Shown: positions 28,901 through 43,900, numbered from the stretch's first letter. The stretch: DNA of 64,000 nt from Tetranychus cinnabarinus (GCA_022266195.1 WHVY01000002.1:10121001-10185000); one strand, 5' to 3'. Program-made: numbers and translations. The notes: generated by a model not told the origin, from the sequence alone.

Positions 28901-31900
28901 GCCAAGTCTATTATGACTTTGGCCTTTTCATGTCAACAAAGAAAAAATCATTTACATTGAAAACTTTTCTAGTCTTTTTCCCTTTTCCATGAACATTACC
29001 TTTTCACTCTTTTTTTCATTCAATTTCATTTAAATTTATCGTTTTTTTCGTCAAATTTGTTGAATACATTTTCATGATCACAATCATCATCATCTGTAAC
29101 AAAGCGAACCAAAAGTAATCGCAACAATTTGGAGCAAAGTTGCACAAAAAAAGTAAACTCTAACCACACGAACAAAAGAAAAGAAGAAAATGTTTTCTCT
29201 TGGACTGGTCATTCTTTTGGTCAGTAAACTTTTCTTTTGATGACTTGGAGCTTTGGAAATGCAAAAAAGAACCAAAACTCGTGTTTAATACTAATCATGA
29301 TGAACAGCAAGAAAGAAATGTTCAACATTATTATCATGTTATCAAAGTTGGACAAATTGAATTTGCAACAAAATTGCGTAGGAAATGTTCAAAAGATTCA
29401 AATTGATGGGAAAATAATCTTTCATAGACTAAACTTTCTCTTGTTATTTATTCAATCGTCTTGCAACTGGAAAGAAACATTGTAACTGAAGGATGACAAG
29501 GATGAGGAAAAGTACACAAGAGGAGAAACGAAGGAAAAAAAGGTTCAAGAAAAATGATGAAGATGAAATTGTTATTTTCCTTTTACGAGTTTTACCTAAA
29601 CTTTCAACTTTCTTTCAAGTTCTATTATATGCAACTGTAACTGTGGTGATGGTTCAATGAAGCGAACTATCGTGAATAAGAGAAGAGAAGAAAAGACATT
29701 TCAAAATATCCGGAAATACTGATTGGTGAGACATTAAGGTTATCATGTTTGGCTTTGGAAAGGCACAAGAAGAAAGGAAGGAATAAAATGGCGAAATGAT
29801 AATGACAATGGATAAGCATTGATGAGTGAATGGCGAAGAAAAATGAAGCTGAAAAAGCAAAGGCTCTCTGAAGGTGGAAAGAGAAGAGGTGAGAATGATG
29901 AAAACAGAATAAGGTAAAGACTGAGTGATGAATCAGTCACCAAGAAGGTTGAACTTAGGCGAGTAACAAGAAATAAACAGAAGAAACGAAAGAGAAGCAA
30001 AAGAAGAGGGAAAAAGAAGGTGAAAGGATCCATTATTTGAAAGCTATTACTTGGAAAAATAGATCGTTCAGATAAGGATAACAACTTTATAAGCTCAATG
30101 TTCAACTCAATTTTCCCAATACTCATTTACAAGAGATAATTTTTCGTCCTTTTCTTCAATTTCTTTTTGCCACCTTCTCACAATTCCCGGATTCAAGATA
30201 ACTTTTTGTTCGACTTTTTTCCCCTTCTGTTTTCATTTCATTTGCAAAGAATAGTTCAATGGAAAACGCCTGAGAAAGAATTACTTGTCGAAAGGTTCAT
30301 CTTTCAATTGGAGAAAAAACTCGAAAATTACATTTGAAATATCAAGTTCTTTCTGATTCTCTCCAAGACTTGGTTTTGCAAAAGTTTTGCTCGATTGTAT
30401 GCCTCTGTCGGTGTATTATATAGCTTGTCGCTCATGCTGTGTGCAAAGAGAAATGATCTGACAGATTGAAAGAAGGATTGCAAGTACAGGTATTCAATAG
30501 AATTATACCTTTTTTGCAGGTAAACAGTCAATGGAATCCATCTACTGATCATTCATTCTCAGGCAGAATAACATTGTTCTGAATTTATGGTTGGAGTAGC
30601 CAAGTTTGATGTTAATATCAACCCAAACCTGAATGCTTTCCTGCATAAAGTTTGTGTACTTGTAGCTTGTTTTCACCGACAAGGATTGACTTATTATATA
30701 TATAACCATTTATCGTAACCTTATAATGATTGGATTGTGACTTAAAGGCGTTCAGTCAACATCCCTTGGACGAAATGATATTGTTGGACTGAGCATTAAC
30801 CATTTGTTAGAACCTGTGATTCTTTTTTTACTGGAGTAGGATTTATCGAGTCAACAGTAGGGTAAACTGGTTAGTTTGTCTAATGGAGCTTGGAGGAATG
30901 AATTACCATGGACACTGACCTTAGTTGATTAACAGCAATAATAATGATAATAAAGTGTTTTGTTGACATGACATTTTGATTCTGCATATAAACTCTTCTT
31001 TATTGTTGCTTCTCTTTTGTTCCGCTTCTCTCTTTTTACAGGATTTTGATTCATTCAGAGAGCATTTCATGAGGAAAACAATTATTTTATTAAAAAAAGG
31101 AGAAACAGAAAGGGAGAAAGGAAAGTAAACGAAAAATTGTGTTATCACGAAATTGATTTGCATGGATTAAATTTAGAAGTAATTTCTCATTACTATTAAT
31201 TGACTTTATTTATCATTCTCATGGGTATTCAGATGAAAGAGAAGAGAGAAAGACTGAAAGGTTATTCATTCGTTTCATTCATTCAAATGAATATGTTATG
31301 GAATAAAAAAAGGTAAAAAGACTTTATTACTTTTCATTATTTCGGTATTATCATTAATATGAAAATGTGAGTCAAGAATGGATAACACAAAATGAGAATT
31401 GTAAAGAATATGAAAAAATATCGAATTTGCTTTTTTCAAAGTTCTTTAGCTTTTACTTTATCCAAGCTTTACCCTCGTAGTGACTGATTGATCATCACCA
31501 TGCTGTTCAATGGTAAACACTTTTCTTTTTTCCGTCGGAATTTATTTCAATTCTAAACATTGCACATTAATATTCATCTGGTTATTAGAGTTTCTTGTTT
31601 TCTGGTTATCATTAACCATGAGAGGTTTACTTTTCACAGAATTCATCAAATGTTAATAATCTAATGAAGTTAACCTTTTGCCTTTGAGTGAAACTTTTGA
31701 TAGATTCACATTGTGTGTTGATTTAAATTTCATGTTTAAAGACGCAAACGTTTGTTTTAAGGTGAACTCATTTTGCTAACAAATTTGCAAACCAACTACC
31801 TTTTTATGCTTTTACACACGTTTTTGACAATAATTATGCAAAGAAAAAAATTTATTCAGACTTTTGCATGGAGATAATTTCAACTTGTGAATGATAATAA

Positions 31901-34900
31901 AGGTAAAAATGAAATGTTGCTTTTTCTTTTCGCTTTTACCATCTTCTAGACATGATGATATCAACAGTATAATTGATGGAAATGATGAGAATGAAAAAGT
32001 GGTTTAAAGGAAAGGAAAAGGCTAACCATCGGGTTGACATTGGAATGATTATAATGATGATTATGATGAGACATTTTCAGGTAATAAATGGGTTCTTCTT
32101 TTAGGTTCTGGTGAAACAACATTTCGCCAGTTTATCCAGATTCTAATGGTTTACCTTTGAGCTTGTAAATAAATCAACGTGACCTGAAATTTAAATATAT
32201 AAAAATGTTTACCTTCTCTGTTGCTCTCATTTATTCAACTTGATTTGAATAAGAAGCGAAAGGGAAGAGAAGAGGCAAGCTTAAGATGAGGATGAAGAGG
32301 AACAAGTGAGTTGTTTACTCAGCAATTTCCAGATGAAAACTAGTCTTGATGGACATTCTCATCATCTTGCAAGTTAATCTGATTTAGTGAGATTGTTTTA
32401 ACTGAACCAAGGGAAAGGCAAGGGAAGAAGATGGTAAAAAAGGAAGAAGAAGAAGCAAGAATTATGAAAATAAAGGTTAAAGCTCAGGGAAGAAGGAGAA
32501 GGATGAATGGATGCAAAGGGAATATGATGATGATAATGATGATGAGGAAAGGAATAGGATGAGTAAGGGCAACTTTATTTCATGCAACATCTCACAGTCA
32601 AAGTCAAGAAGCTTTAAGGTATTAACATTTATCCTGAAACTGACCAAGCAAACCATTGAACTTTCCTTAAGAATTCTTGTTAGTAGCAAAAGGAATGCTT
32701 TTATATTCCTTTTCTGCATCCTTTTGCTATTTTGTCAACTTCTTTCACCATCTTCCTCATCAATCGAGTGACCAGCATAATTTAGGTCAACACACTTTGA
32801 AAAGAACAACTTGGCAATTTAACAACTCTAATTGAGAAAAATTTTGCATTCTAATTTCAACCATCCATTCGTTTGCAACTTTTGAATCCCTAGAAGAAGA
32901 GCAAAACTTTGAGATTATTCAATGTAAATGTTAAAGATCGACTCTTAATGATTGATAGTTTTTAAGTTTGTGTTGGGAAAGAAACTTGAAATTGACTTGA
33001 TATGGTTTTCATGAGAAAAAGTTTGATTGTATTTGATAGAATTTTTTGTGTTGAAATGTTTGAGATGAAGTTTTCACGGCGAGCTAATTAGTTAATGAAT
33101 CGAATTGAATTTGATTGAAGTTTGGGTTTTGTTTTGCTCTTTTACTTTTGTCTTGGTAACAACAACAATCAAATGATAAGTTGGCTTATTGGTTGTGGTG
33201 TTGTTGCTGTTCAGGGAATGGGAAGCAATTTACTTGACCTGGAATGAATTGATTGTTTGCCTAGGCAATTGAATCAAAGTTTGTTTCTTCCTCTTCTGTC
33301 CTTTTTCTTGCCGATAAACAGGGCAAAATGAAGGAGAAGCAAAAAGCAAGACAAAAACGAGATAAATAAATAAATACTAAACTGCAAGTTTTCCAACTCA
33401 TTGAGTTGCAATTGAAGGAGAAGTAAAGAAAGAAGCTGACCAAAAGTGAAAGCAAATGAAGAGGATTCATGAAGTGTCCAGTTGAGAGAGAGAGAATGCA
33501 ATATTGAATGGAATTAAATACGCAACTAAATGAGCCCAAAAAGTTGATCATCGTGATGGACAGATAACTATGCAAAAGCCTCGAGGTAAAGCGTAAAAGC
33601 TTCAAGTGTAGCAAAAGTTTCATGAATAAACTTCTTTCCCTCTAATGACAATAAAACTTCTTACTCGAGTCGAGAAGCAAAGAAAATGTTGAATGAAAAA
33701 AGATGAAACTGATAATCCAATCTGGAATTTAACCTTACAATGGAAGAGAAGAAAAAAGTTGATGCAAATAGAACCTTAAGGGCATTTGGAAGATATTGAA
33801 ATACAATATTAAACAATAATGTTCAATATCATTACAACAGAATATTCAATTTGGAATTTTCTCTCCTCACAAAGTTAAAAACATTCAATATTTTCACCTT
33901 TTCAGTCAACAAATATTGCAATCCAATAACTCTTATTGAGATTAAAAGTTTTCAAAATGTTACCTCAAGACTGGGAATGAGAAAAGTCATTCAATGTTTT
34001 ACTTGTTTTTTGTTGACAAATGTATCATTGAGCGAATGTCAAACAGTGCCAATTGACATGTATTTAATGGGAAATTATTATATTTCATGATAATGGAATA
34101 AAATTGTAAATTTGAAATTTTCCAAACAAAAGAAAAGTTCGTCCTTATTTACGTCCATCTTAATGGACTTTTGACTATTCAAGTTTCATTTTCAAATGAT
34201 AATTGAATGTTAACAAAGTTGCTATTTGTTGTTGACAAACAGTAAACAGAAATAATAAAGACAAATGTATTCATTTCGCAATTTGTTTCTTTAATGAATT
34301 ATTCAGTTTGGTTGAAAGGGAAACCTAGAAATATCGATTGTCGAGTTTCTTTAATCATTCATTTAAAACATTCTGATAATTAATTTGCTGGGAATGGTTT
34401 GTCAATTGTTTTTTCTTTGCACATTTAAAGGTTTTTTTGTCAGTTCGAGTGTTTTCATCTTGAAATTTTTTTCTCTTCTTTTTACCTTTTCTTTATTGAT
34501 ATTAATTGTCGTTTTGTTTTGTCTCCTTGTTCAGTCATGCTTTGTCATTGAACTTGGAGGAAACGTATTGAATTTAATATGAAATGTGAAGTCAATAGTT
34601 GATGTATCGGTGGATGAAATGCACACAAGAAATAAAGTAATACTTTTTTGTTTTCCAATAACAAAACACAACAAAAACATGATTCAATTACCAGACTCAC
34701 TTATCCTCGTCAGAATAACTTGTGTATTTTCAGCTATTATTTCCTTCTTTTTTTTACTTTCCTCTTGTTTCATTTCTCGTCTCTCATATCGTCATCATCT
34801 TGGGTATTTTTTTCTTGTTTATTTCTCATGAGAATTGAGCCATTTACTTAACTAGCATTCGTTTTTATGGAACAAAAAGAAAGAGAAAACTCTTCTTCAT

Positions 34901-37900
34901 CAGGTTTTGCTTTACAACTGAGTCTGACAGGTAAACTCTTCGAGTGATGCTCTTGTTTTTGTCAAACTTTACTCTTTTTTCTCTACCATTTTCATTATTC
35001 TAATGTTTCCGTCGAGATTGAATTTTCAGGGATATTCTAAATTCAGTCGTGTTAGGTTAGGAAAAGGGTTAAAATCAAAAGATGATTCAATCCCACAAGG
35101 AAAATTCCCTGATAAGTTTCAGTTTTCAATTCTGTTATTTACATTTCGCCATTGATGAAACAAAGTTTGGAATTGCTCATTTCGCTGAAAAAAAATCTCA
35201 AAACATTTCCTTATTCATTGAAATAATCGATCGAAATAAGATCGATCTTATCAAGTCAATATCGTTAATCGAATAAAAAGAAAAGATCGATTTATTTTAT
35301 CGATTTTTCTGTCCTTTTTTCGAAATGAGGAAAAACTCCAAGAAATTGATCTTGATTTTCATTGAACATGTAATGAGCATTTAAACTCAATTTGGATGAA
35401 AATTTGTGTCAAATGCCAATGACCTACTGAAAGTGGTTCATAAAATTTGACACAATTTTATCCATCAGCATCTTTTCTCACCTGCATTTGAAATGAAAAT
35501 TTACATGATAAATAATCGAATGGATGAGAAAAGTTTAACCCAACAAATGGCTACACTTTACCTTGGAGTTTGCAGCTTGAAAGCAACTGGGAGTGAAAAT
35601 GAATAAAATATCAAAATGAAAGGATAAACCAAGTCAAAGAGATTGTTTTGAAAAGAAGCAAAATACATGATAAAAGTGATTCGATTGTTGATTCATTTTC
35701 ACTGTTTTTGGCTCTTTCATGCATTTACATGCATTTCTTTTGAATCAACACTTACCTTTAGTAAAAGTGCATTTTACGTGAAAACAGGAATGAATCAACA
35801 TTTATCTTAAGTCCATCATCCATTGTAAATACATATTTAAACATCATTTTTATTGAGAAGATGAAAGAAGAAGAAAAGGCAAAAATGAAAAAATCATTCA
35901 TCACCAGAGATGGAAATGGAAATTTATGAGAAAATTTTTCTCCAAATCAATAAGAAATTGGTTACTGAGTGGACGCTATCATGTCCACTCAGTGCTACTC
36001 TAGATTATGAGCCAATAACAAATTACGATTTTTTGCTTTTCTCTTTTTTCCTGGCAACAATGTATCAATATCCTGGAATGGTGAAAACAATTACAAAAGT
36101 TGTAAGGAATCGTAAAAGTAAGAGAAAAAAATCGACTTAATTTTTTTCTCTATTGTTCATTGTCACACAATAATTATTGTAATCTTTTCAAACTATTATC
36201 ATTATCAGTTCATTGTCTATCATGAGCATTACTTTTGATTCTGTAAAGGAACAAAAAGTTTTTTCTCTTGTATGATTGGAACGAGTTGGTCAGGAGGAAA
36301 AGAGCAACTTTTGTATCAGGGAATGAAATGAGATTTTCTGTTTATTATTTTTTCCTTTATCCTTTTCTGATGATGTTGGAATGAAAAGAGGTGCAAAAAA
36401 ATAGTGTTGATGATTTTTGTAGATGAAGATGAAAAAGTATTTAGTAACAATTGATGGGACACTAGAGGAACAATAAACTGAGGAATAAGAATTTTTATCA
36501 TGTATTATTTGAGTTTGTTCTTGTTCATTATTATTATACAGAAATAGTAAACATCAAGAGAATTGGAGTAAAACTGGATAAACCATGAGGTGCCAATAAT
36601 AATAAGCATCATCCAAGGAGTCATTATACTTATTATCATTATCGGTATTTCTTTTTATTCACTTCCTCATTTGGAACCCGTTTAGCTTAAATATTATTGT
36701 TCGCCTGGGAGTTTATTTTATATCTTCTTTCATTTCATTCTCTTGTTTCTTATTTGGTTTACACAAACAAGAATATAATAGATTTAATCGGATAAAAAGG
36801 TGAGAATCGAGATAAATGGTAAACATAAATAGATAAGTTTCTTTGGCTTTTTTTATTCATTTTAATTCAATAAAAATTTATCTTCTCAACACTGAATCAC
36901 AATTAATTTTGTTGCCAGTCTACTCCCATGTACCTTGTTATTACCATAACCATTACCATTACAAACCATTGTGCATGGTTCATCCAGTTTATTGGTTGAC
37001 CAACGCATAAGATGGTTGCATTCAATAATCTAATAACATCAAAAGTTCAACTTATTTTGATTTAAAATTCCTTAGATTTCAAATCTTCTCACCCTGGGTG
37101 CACATTAAACAAACTGAATTTCCGTTAAATTCCTCTGATATACAAATTTCAATAAATTAAATTGAATACATTTATATATAATATACTTATGTATAAACAT
37201 ATACAATTAAATATCGTCAGTAGTATAACGGTTAGCATAAATACGTCTCATAAAATGGATCCGGGTTCGAGCCCAGATCCGAGGTGAAAGTTGATTAACA
37301 TCTATTGCAACTTAAGATGCAAGGTTAACCAAAGGATCCTATTGATCAAGTCGATCGATGTAGGTTGGTACGAGTAATTGGATAGCACTATGGATTGGGT
37401 ATCAATCCTTGTCTTGGTAGAGGTCACCTCTAGAGGTGAGCAATTGTCAGTGTCTTGGTGAGCAGAATGGGAAAAGAGCAACATTGTAATATGTACAGAA
37501 GTTTAAATTGAAGATTATGGCAAAGCCAAACAATAATAATAATTGGTTTTTTCGCTCCTCTTAAATCAAAGCATATTGAATGATTCCCTTGGTAAATGAG
37601 AGCTATTATTATTTGCTATTGTATTAACAAAATAATGCCACTGTATTTTCATTTCTTTTCCTGCAAAATGTCGCATTTTCTTTGACTATATTTTCTATTC
37701 TTGATGTTTCTTTTTCTTTTTCTCTTCCAGTTATTATAATCATTATTTGGCAATTTCAATGTTGAACCATTGAATGTTGAGATCAATGAAACTTCATCAA
37801 GCCTACATGATGAGTGGGAATAGTCTGTCTGACAAGGTAAATCCATGAGATAACAACTAATCAATCAATTGAAACATAATTTTTTCTTCTCTTCTCACAC

Positions 37901-40900
37901 TTTCTTTTCATCATCATTATTCATTCTCAGCCAAGTGTAAGCATTTCACATCATTTTTCTTCTGTTTTTGTTTCTTCACTCCCTGAAACACATTTGGTGT
38001 GCGTGTGGGTACAATGAGTCGTATTCACGTAGACACAAAAAAAGCAGTAAAACTGGTTGGTAATCAATCTAATAAAAGATGCAACTTAACACAGAAGGTG
38101 ATTTCATTGATCGATAAAGAGTGACAAAAAGAATGGACAAAATTAAGTTTAATCAAGAAACAGTAAGCACAAGTAATGAGATTTAAATTCAATCATACCT
38201 TTCCTTTAGGGATAAACAAATTAATAAACATGATGGAATTGAATTTTAAAATCTCATTCTTGTTCATTCAAGTAAAGCTGTTTGCACATTACAACCGTGA
38301 AAATTGGCAATGATGATGCTACATGAAAAAAAGGTTATTTTCAAATTCATTGTTTATCTTGCTCAAACTGACCATGAGAGTGGAAAATTGAGAGAGAATT
38401 GAAATGATGAGCTTCATCATGACTTTAATAGCAATTATAATAACATGATGAAAAAGGAAAAAACTTTTCACTTTTAAATCAAAAGACTGATTAATTTTAG
38501 ACTAAACTCAAAAATCCAAAAGCGTTTCAAAGGCTTATCAAGCATTAAATGCATAAATGTATTTAATGTACAAAAGTGAAGCACAATTATCAAGCGAAAA
38601 CAGTTTTCAAAGATAAAAAATTGTCGAAAGAAGAGAAGAGCGAAAAAAAGAAAATTCAAATATTCTGACAAAAGATCGAGTGAAAAAGGGCAAAGGAATT
38701 GTTCGAAAATGTTTCAAGAGAAAATGTTCATTTTCGAAACAATTATCTCTATCGCATACAAAGTTATCAATTAATCAACTCCCAGTTTCACTCCCAATCA
38801 AGCTCTGATCAATATCATTTTTCGATTGTTGATTGAAAATCTATTTTCATCTTGTTTCGTCTCATCATTATCCTTTCCTCTCTCCTCATCATGAGCAACC
38901 TTTCTTGCTGTTGTTTCCTCCACTGAAAAGTCATCTATGATTACGAGTTGAACAAACTGGAAACTCTTTTTACACTCAACTGTTTTTATTACTCTTGATT
39001 GTTGAGCTCTTTTGTATTAAGACACTTAAAGTAAGGCCCAAAAACATGACTACACGACACTATCAGCATTATATTCCCATAGGAGAAGCCTACTTTTCTT
39101 CCAGTTGAGTGGTTTGCTTTGTTCATCTAAAAATATTTTCTCATCTCATTGCTCATTTCAGCCTTTCTTTTTTACCTTTTACAGGGTGAAATTGTAAAAC
39201 TCCATGTTCAGTTAGTTAGTTTTTACTCTACTTATCATTTCTCTTTCTTTTTCCTCTCCTCTTCATCGTCTTCCTTTCTTCTTCTTCCTCTATTCTCCTT
39301 TCCATTATCATGCCCTTCTTTGCCTCTGAAAATTTTACTCTTGAATCACTTTTGTGATGAACAGACAAGAAACGCACAGACAAAAAAGAGAGAAAAATCA
39401 GGAGAAAAGAAAAAAGAATCGCAAGTTAATCATTTAATGAACTTCATGGTTTGATGAATGAACCAATGCTACCAATAAGGGATAAAAATAGCTTATTGAA
39501 GTTTTCATCATTACCTTATCTTTATCATGATTATCATAATTTTGTCAGTCTATTATTATTGAGATTTGGTTTTGTTGTGTTGAAAAAAAAGGAGAAGATA
39601 AAAGTCACTTTGATTATTCTCACTTAAATTACTCATATTATTGAAATCGGTCGAGTCGCGTGTCATGCAATTGATGAAATGCTCCAATGACACTGGGAGT
39701 GAAAGTACATGCTGGGAGTTGAGGAGGATAACAGAAATTCAATCAACAGAATAGAGTTACATTTGTTTTTTTGCAATAGGGGAAAAAAGTTGAAAGTGAA
39801 ATAGATGTTAATTGAAGGCAAAATACAACAGTTTAATTACATTCAGGTTTGCTCAATGCGTTCAATCTGATCACGCAATTTAATTTAATTTTCAATTTTA
39901 AATTATGAATATTTATAGCTGAATATAATATTCAATTGAAAGTTGCATTTGATTTTCACATGAAATTGCCCAACGAGACTTTATTAACGACATTTTAATA
40001 AGCTTTGAATAATTTGCAAGCAGCTTCCATAACAAGATAATGTGTGAATAATTAGATTATAATTATGCAAAGAAGAGAAAATAGAATCTGAAGAAAAACA
40101 AAAATTATTCTTTTCCATGAAAAGTCTTTTTGGTCGAACAATCAGAATAAAAGAATTAGGGAATCGCATGAACAGAATTATCAGGATAACCCAACATCTA
40201 TTACTGTTGTGCTGACTAGAGCAATCAACTTCATGAATGAATTGATATCAAGGAAAAGCCTTGAGTGACAAAACTCTTTAATTGAATTTTCGGTGTTAGC
40301 TTCAAGGCTTCAGAAGGTTCTTAAGGTTTTCATATTTTGTTGAATTTAGAAAACTTTGAATTCTTAAAATTACTTTGAGTGTGCAAATGGAAAAATCGAT
40401 TATCTTTTTGAGTGAAAAATTGCTTTTCAGGATAAAGCTGAGCAACTGATTTCAAGCTGAAATTTTGTTGCTTCTTTACTTGTAATGTTTAGTCATTTCG
40501 ATGGAAATTTGGCAATTTATTTCTTTTTTGTTGAAGATAAAGTAAACTTACCTTTTTAAGATGACCGGATGAAGTTCCGAGAAAGGCAATTGTATGTTGT
40601 TCATTGGTGGTTACAGTTATTCCGGTTAAAGTTGTATTGTTGTATGTGATGACAGGTTTACTTGTTAAAGGCAAGGTTCCGTTCAATTTGACTGCTTCGT
40701 TGCAAAAGTTTAATATATTTCCGGCTCTCTGAGTAAATTCAAGAAAATGGATTGAAGGAAAAAGAAAAAAGAAATTGTTATTTTCTTTGCTTCAAAAATA
40801 TCAGAAAAAGTCTGATTTCTCATTTAACCTCATCAAGTTTTGCAAGTTTAAACAGAAAATTTGTTCATTTTCAAGTTGATTACGATTCGCTTTTTACTTC

Positions 40901-43900
40901 ATCCAAACTTGTTCAACTTTATTGACAAAAAGATTCAATTTCATCCAAATGTTGAATCTTTGTTTACTCAGTTGAAATTTTTACTTCTTTAAATGAAGCT
41001 CAATTTGTTTCATTGTCGAGATAACTTTAAATACGGAGAGAAAGTCGAGAGAAAAAAGAAAAAATTCATCAGAACTCATCTGATTAATGAAGAAAATCTT
41101 TAGCAAATGAAAATAAACAAAAATTTCGACTTAATTTGATGTCGAAACAAACATGGAAATGAGGTTAAACAAGAGTTGAATGAACAAATGCTCTTAGCAG
41201 AAGTTTTCATGATATTAAATTTTCTAGCATATTCAAGGAGAGATTAGATGGACTCTGATGATGGAAAATGATGTAAAACTTTTGGCCAAAATATTGAGGG
41301 AATATCAAGAAATGTAATAAAGTTGAGATTCAATTAATTTTGCCAAATTCAATTAAAAATCGAATTTGAAAATTTGAACTTTCGAAAGTTTAGTCGAGAT
41401 TCAGTTATTTTGATTGTTCATTAAATAATCATTTGGATTTTATAGTGAATTTCTTAGTGAAAAATTAGAATTCTTTAATGTTCTTTTTTCCATTCAATTT
41501 CATTTTCCTTTTCAACCCACTTCTTTCTTCGTTAAAACTGCGATTTTTTCCATCATTAGTGAGTTCATTGAAAAAGTAGAGAAAAAATGATGAAAAAAAG
41601 AAAATTAAATGATCATGAAACGAGATGAATTTTCTATTCATGAAAAGCATATTGATAAATCACTGATAGACCATGATTTTGAACAATTAGCCTGACATTG
41701 AATTTCGATTATGACAGCAAAGACTGAAAATCTGACACTTGATTGGTGAGAGAAGAAGGTTGCTTTCAAAGTTTGATGAACTCGCAAAGTTTCATCTTGA
41801 AAATTTTCCTGTAATAAGTTCAAGGCTAAGCACTTGTGAACAGCAGAGATTTAAGCTTTGATTCATGATTACCTTAAAGGGAAAGAAAGTACAAAAAAGT
41901 AAAAAAAAAGTTGAACAATGAAGAGTAAAGGCAAAGGTGAACTGATGATGATGAGAAAAAGATGAAAAATGATTCAATTTGAGCAGCTCTTTTCTCTAGA
42001 AGACAACAGTCGAAAAAAATGTTCATGAATTTCAATCCACTTGGATCGATATTCCTGCAAGTTGTTCCTTCAACACTAGACACAAATCGATGAATGCCCT
42101 TTCACCCCATCCCAATAAGAATTTCAAGGAAAAGTTTAACCGATAAATGGTTTAGAAAGTTGAACAAGAAAAGTTGATTTTATCGAGAAACATAAAGCAT
42201 TTGATAAGAATGCATTTTTTGACTTTTCCTGAAATATTCATTTCCAAATGAGCATCAAGTGAAGTTAATTGTAAACTTGTTTTGTGTTTCACTTTCAGAG
42301 TTAATTTATTATCCATTGTTATCAGATAATATCAAGAATGGTGGAAAAAAGAAGAGAATAAATGATAAAAAAAGGTTCTTTTTGTCTGTTTAATGTGTGT
42401 GTGTTTGTGTTCATTTGATAACAGGGAATGATCAGGGAACAGGGAATGAACTGGAAATGAATATGTTTTAATGATAATGATGTTGGGTTCAATGTTACCA
42501 TGTGTCGGATATTGAATAAAGAAGATGGAAATTGATAATTAAATGGCCGTGAAACCCGAGCTGATCAACTCTCAGGGAGAGAGAATCATGATAATTTTAT
42601 CATCAGAGGATGCAAGGTGGAATTATCTGATGAAACAAATAAAAATGATTTTCTTGTTGGGATGAGCAAAGGTAATAGTAGAAACCAATTTAGTTTGTAA
42701 CTCTTTTTTCTTGCTCGATGCTTCAGGGAAGATGATGAAGATAATCATGCTTCTGATGATCATGTTGATGATTATGATGGTATGAAAGGCAAAAGCATAA
42801 ACGAATCTTTGATCTTTTCAACTTGTGTAGAACCAAAATTTTTTATCTCTTTTCTCTTTCTCTCTCTCTCTCTTCCTCGTCTTTTATTAGCTTAACCAAC
42901 ATCATGTTCAATGTTGAGCTAACAATATTGTTCCGACTTTCCTATTCAGTAGATAATATCTAATAATGTATATTTTCATCCTTTTCATTCGCCTTCTTTT
43001 AGTATCCATTTTTTTCTCCCTTTTTTCACTTCTCCTTCTTAACCAAACCTACTGCTGTAACTATTATCTTGTACCTGATGTGTATTCAGTTGCTACTCAT
43101 GAGAAATCTGTTGAAATTTTATTTGAATAATGTGCTGACAAAGGATGGGAAGAGATTTTTGTCTGAGTAAAAAGTTGAAAGAAAATGGTTTCAATCAGTT
43201 TTACCTAATCTGGTCAAAATTTTACAATCTATCCTCTATTATCCTCGTCAAACAATTTGATAAATATTAGAAGAAATAATCTGTTTAAAAAGTTTTAAAT
43301 GTTTATTGAGATCGAATCAACTTTTCGATACAATTTTCCAAGTTCATTTTCTGTTATTTCATTACAATAATTATCGATTGAAAAGACTAAACTGATTTTT
43401 TAACTAATTTCCAATTCTGTCATCTTCATTGAATCTCTTGATGATAAGTTTCCTCTCTGAACTTGTAACACAATTTTTTGTAATTAGTCTCATGTTGACA
43501 TTACGAGTATTGAAAACAAGTTATAGTAGAAGTCTTGAACAGACAATCGCTCGCCGAAATCGGAGGTCGAAAATTTTTGCTACGTTCAAACGATCTCTAA
43601 AGGTCAAAGTTTTTATTCCAAAAAAATTATCTCCAGTGAACTTGAAAGTTCGATAGTTAAGTTTTAATCTTAAAAATATCTTATACCAAGTTTGAACTCA
43701 TTCCGCTTCTTCGTTCGACGACTTTTGGATAGCCTGGTAGATGCGTAAATGGACATTTCATGCCAGTGCTACCTACTCTTAACTCGAAAGAAAATTTGTT
43801 TGCAATTACTCTTTTGTGCCTACAATGGTGATACAAAATGGTCCGAGGATGCTTTTTGAACTTTAGTCATAAAATTTAGTCGGTTTGTAATTCAATTAAG

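Larger units (their letters stand above)
18749..40551 (-). other. Plexin intron 2 (21.8 kb)
   Basis: No convincing nested gene. Contents: an (AC)n microsatellite at 19,014-19,031; a GGGAGT-motif cluster at 25,704-25,812; a possible small spliced ORF at 30,328-30,552; long purine-rich tracts (29,500-30,010 and 32,230-32,570); an ATCGAT-rich palindromic patch at 35,224-35,310; a SINE-like element from 37,214; and further GGGAGT motifs at 38,778 and 39,691. Confidence 0.75.

Noticed and set aside
29743..30126. Minus-strand 127-codon ORF rich in Phe, Leu and Ser
   Set aside because: It is the pyrimidine-rich complement of a purine tract, and the hydrophobicity is a composition effect.
37214..37284. 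Functional tRNA gene
   Set aside because: Anticodon stem does not pair, T stem is weak and acceptor ends do not match, so it is treated as a SINE head or tRNA relic.
43429..43656. Plus-strand 75-codon ORF with a basic C-terminus
   Set aside because: No family motif, splice site or promoter; the slightly less A+T-rich surroundings (43,530-43,850) may be an old insertion but nothing identifies it.
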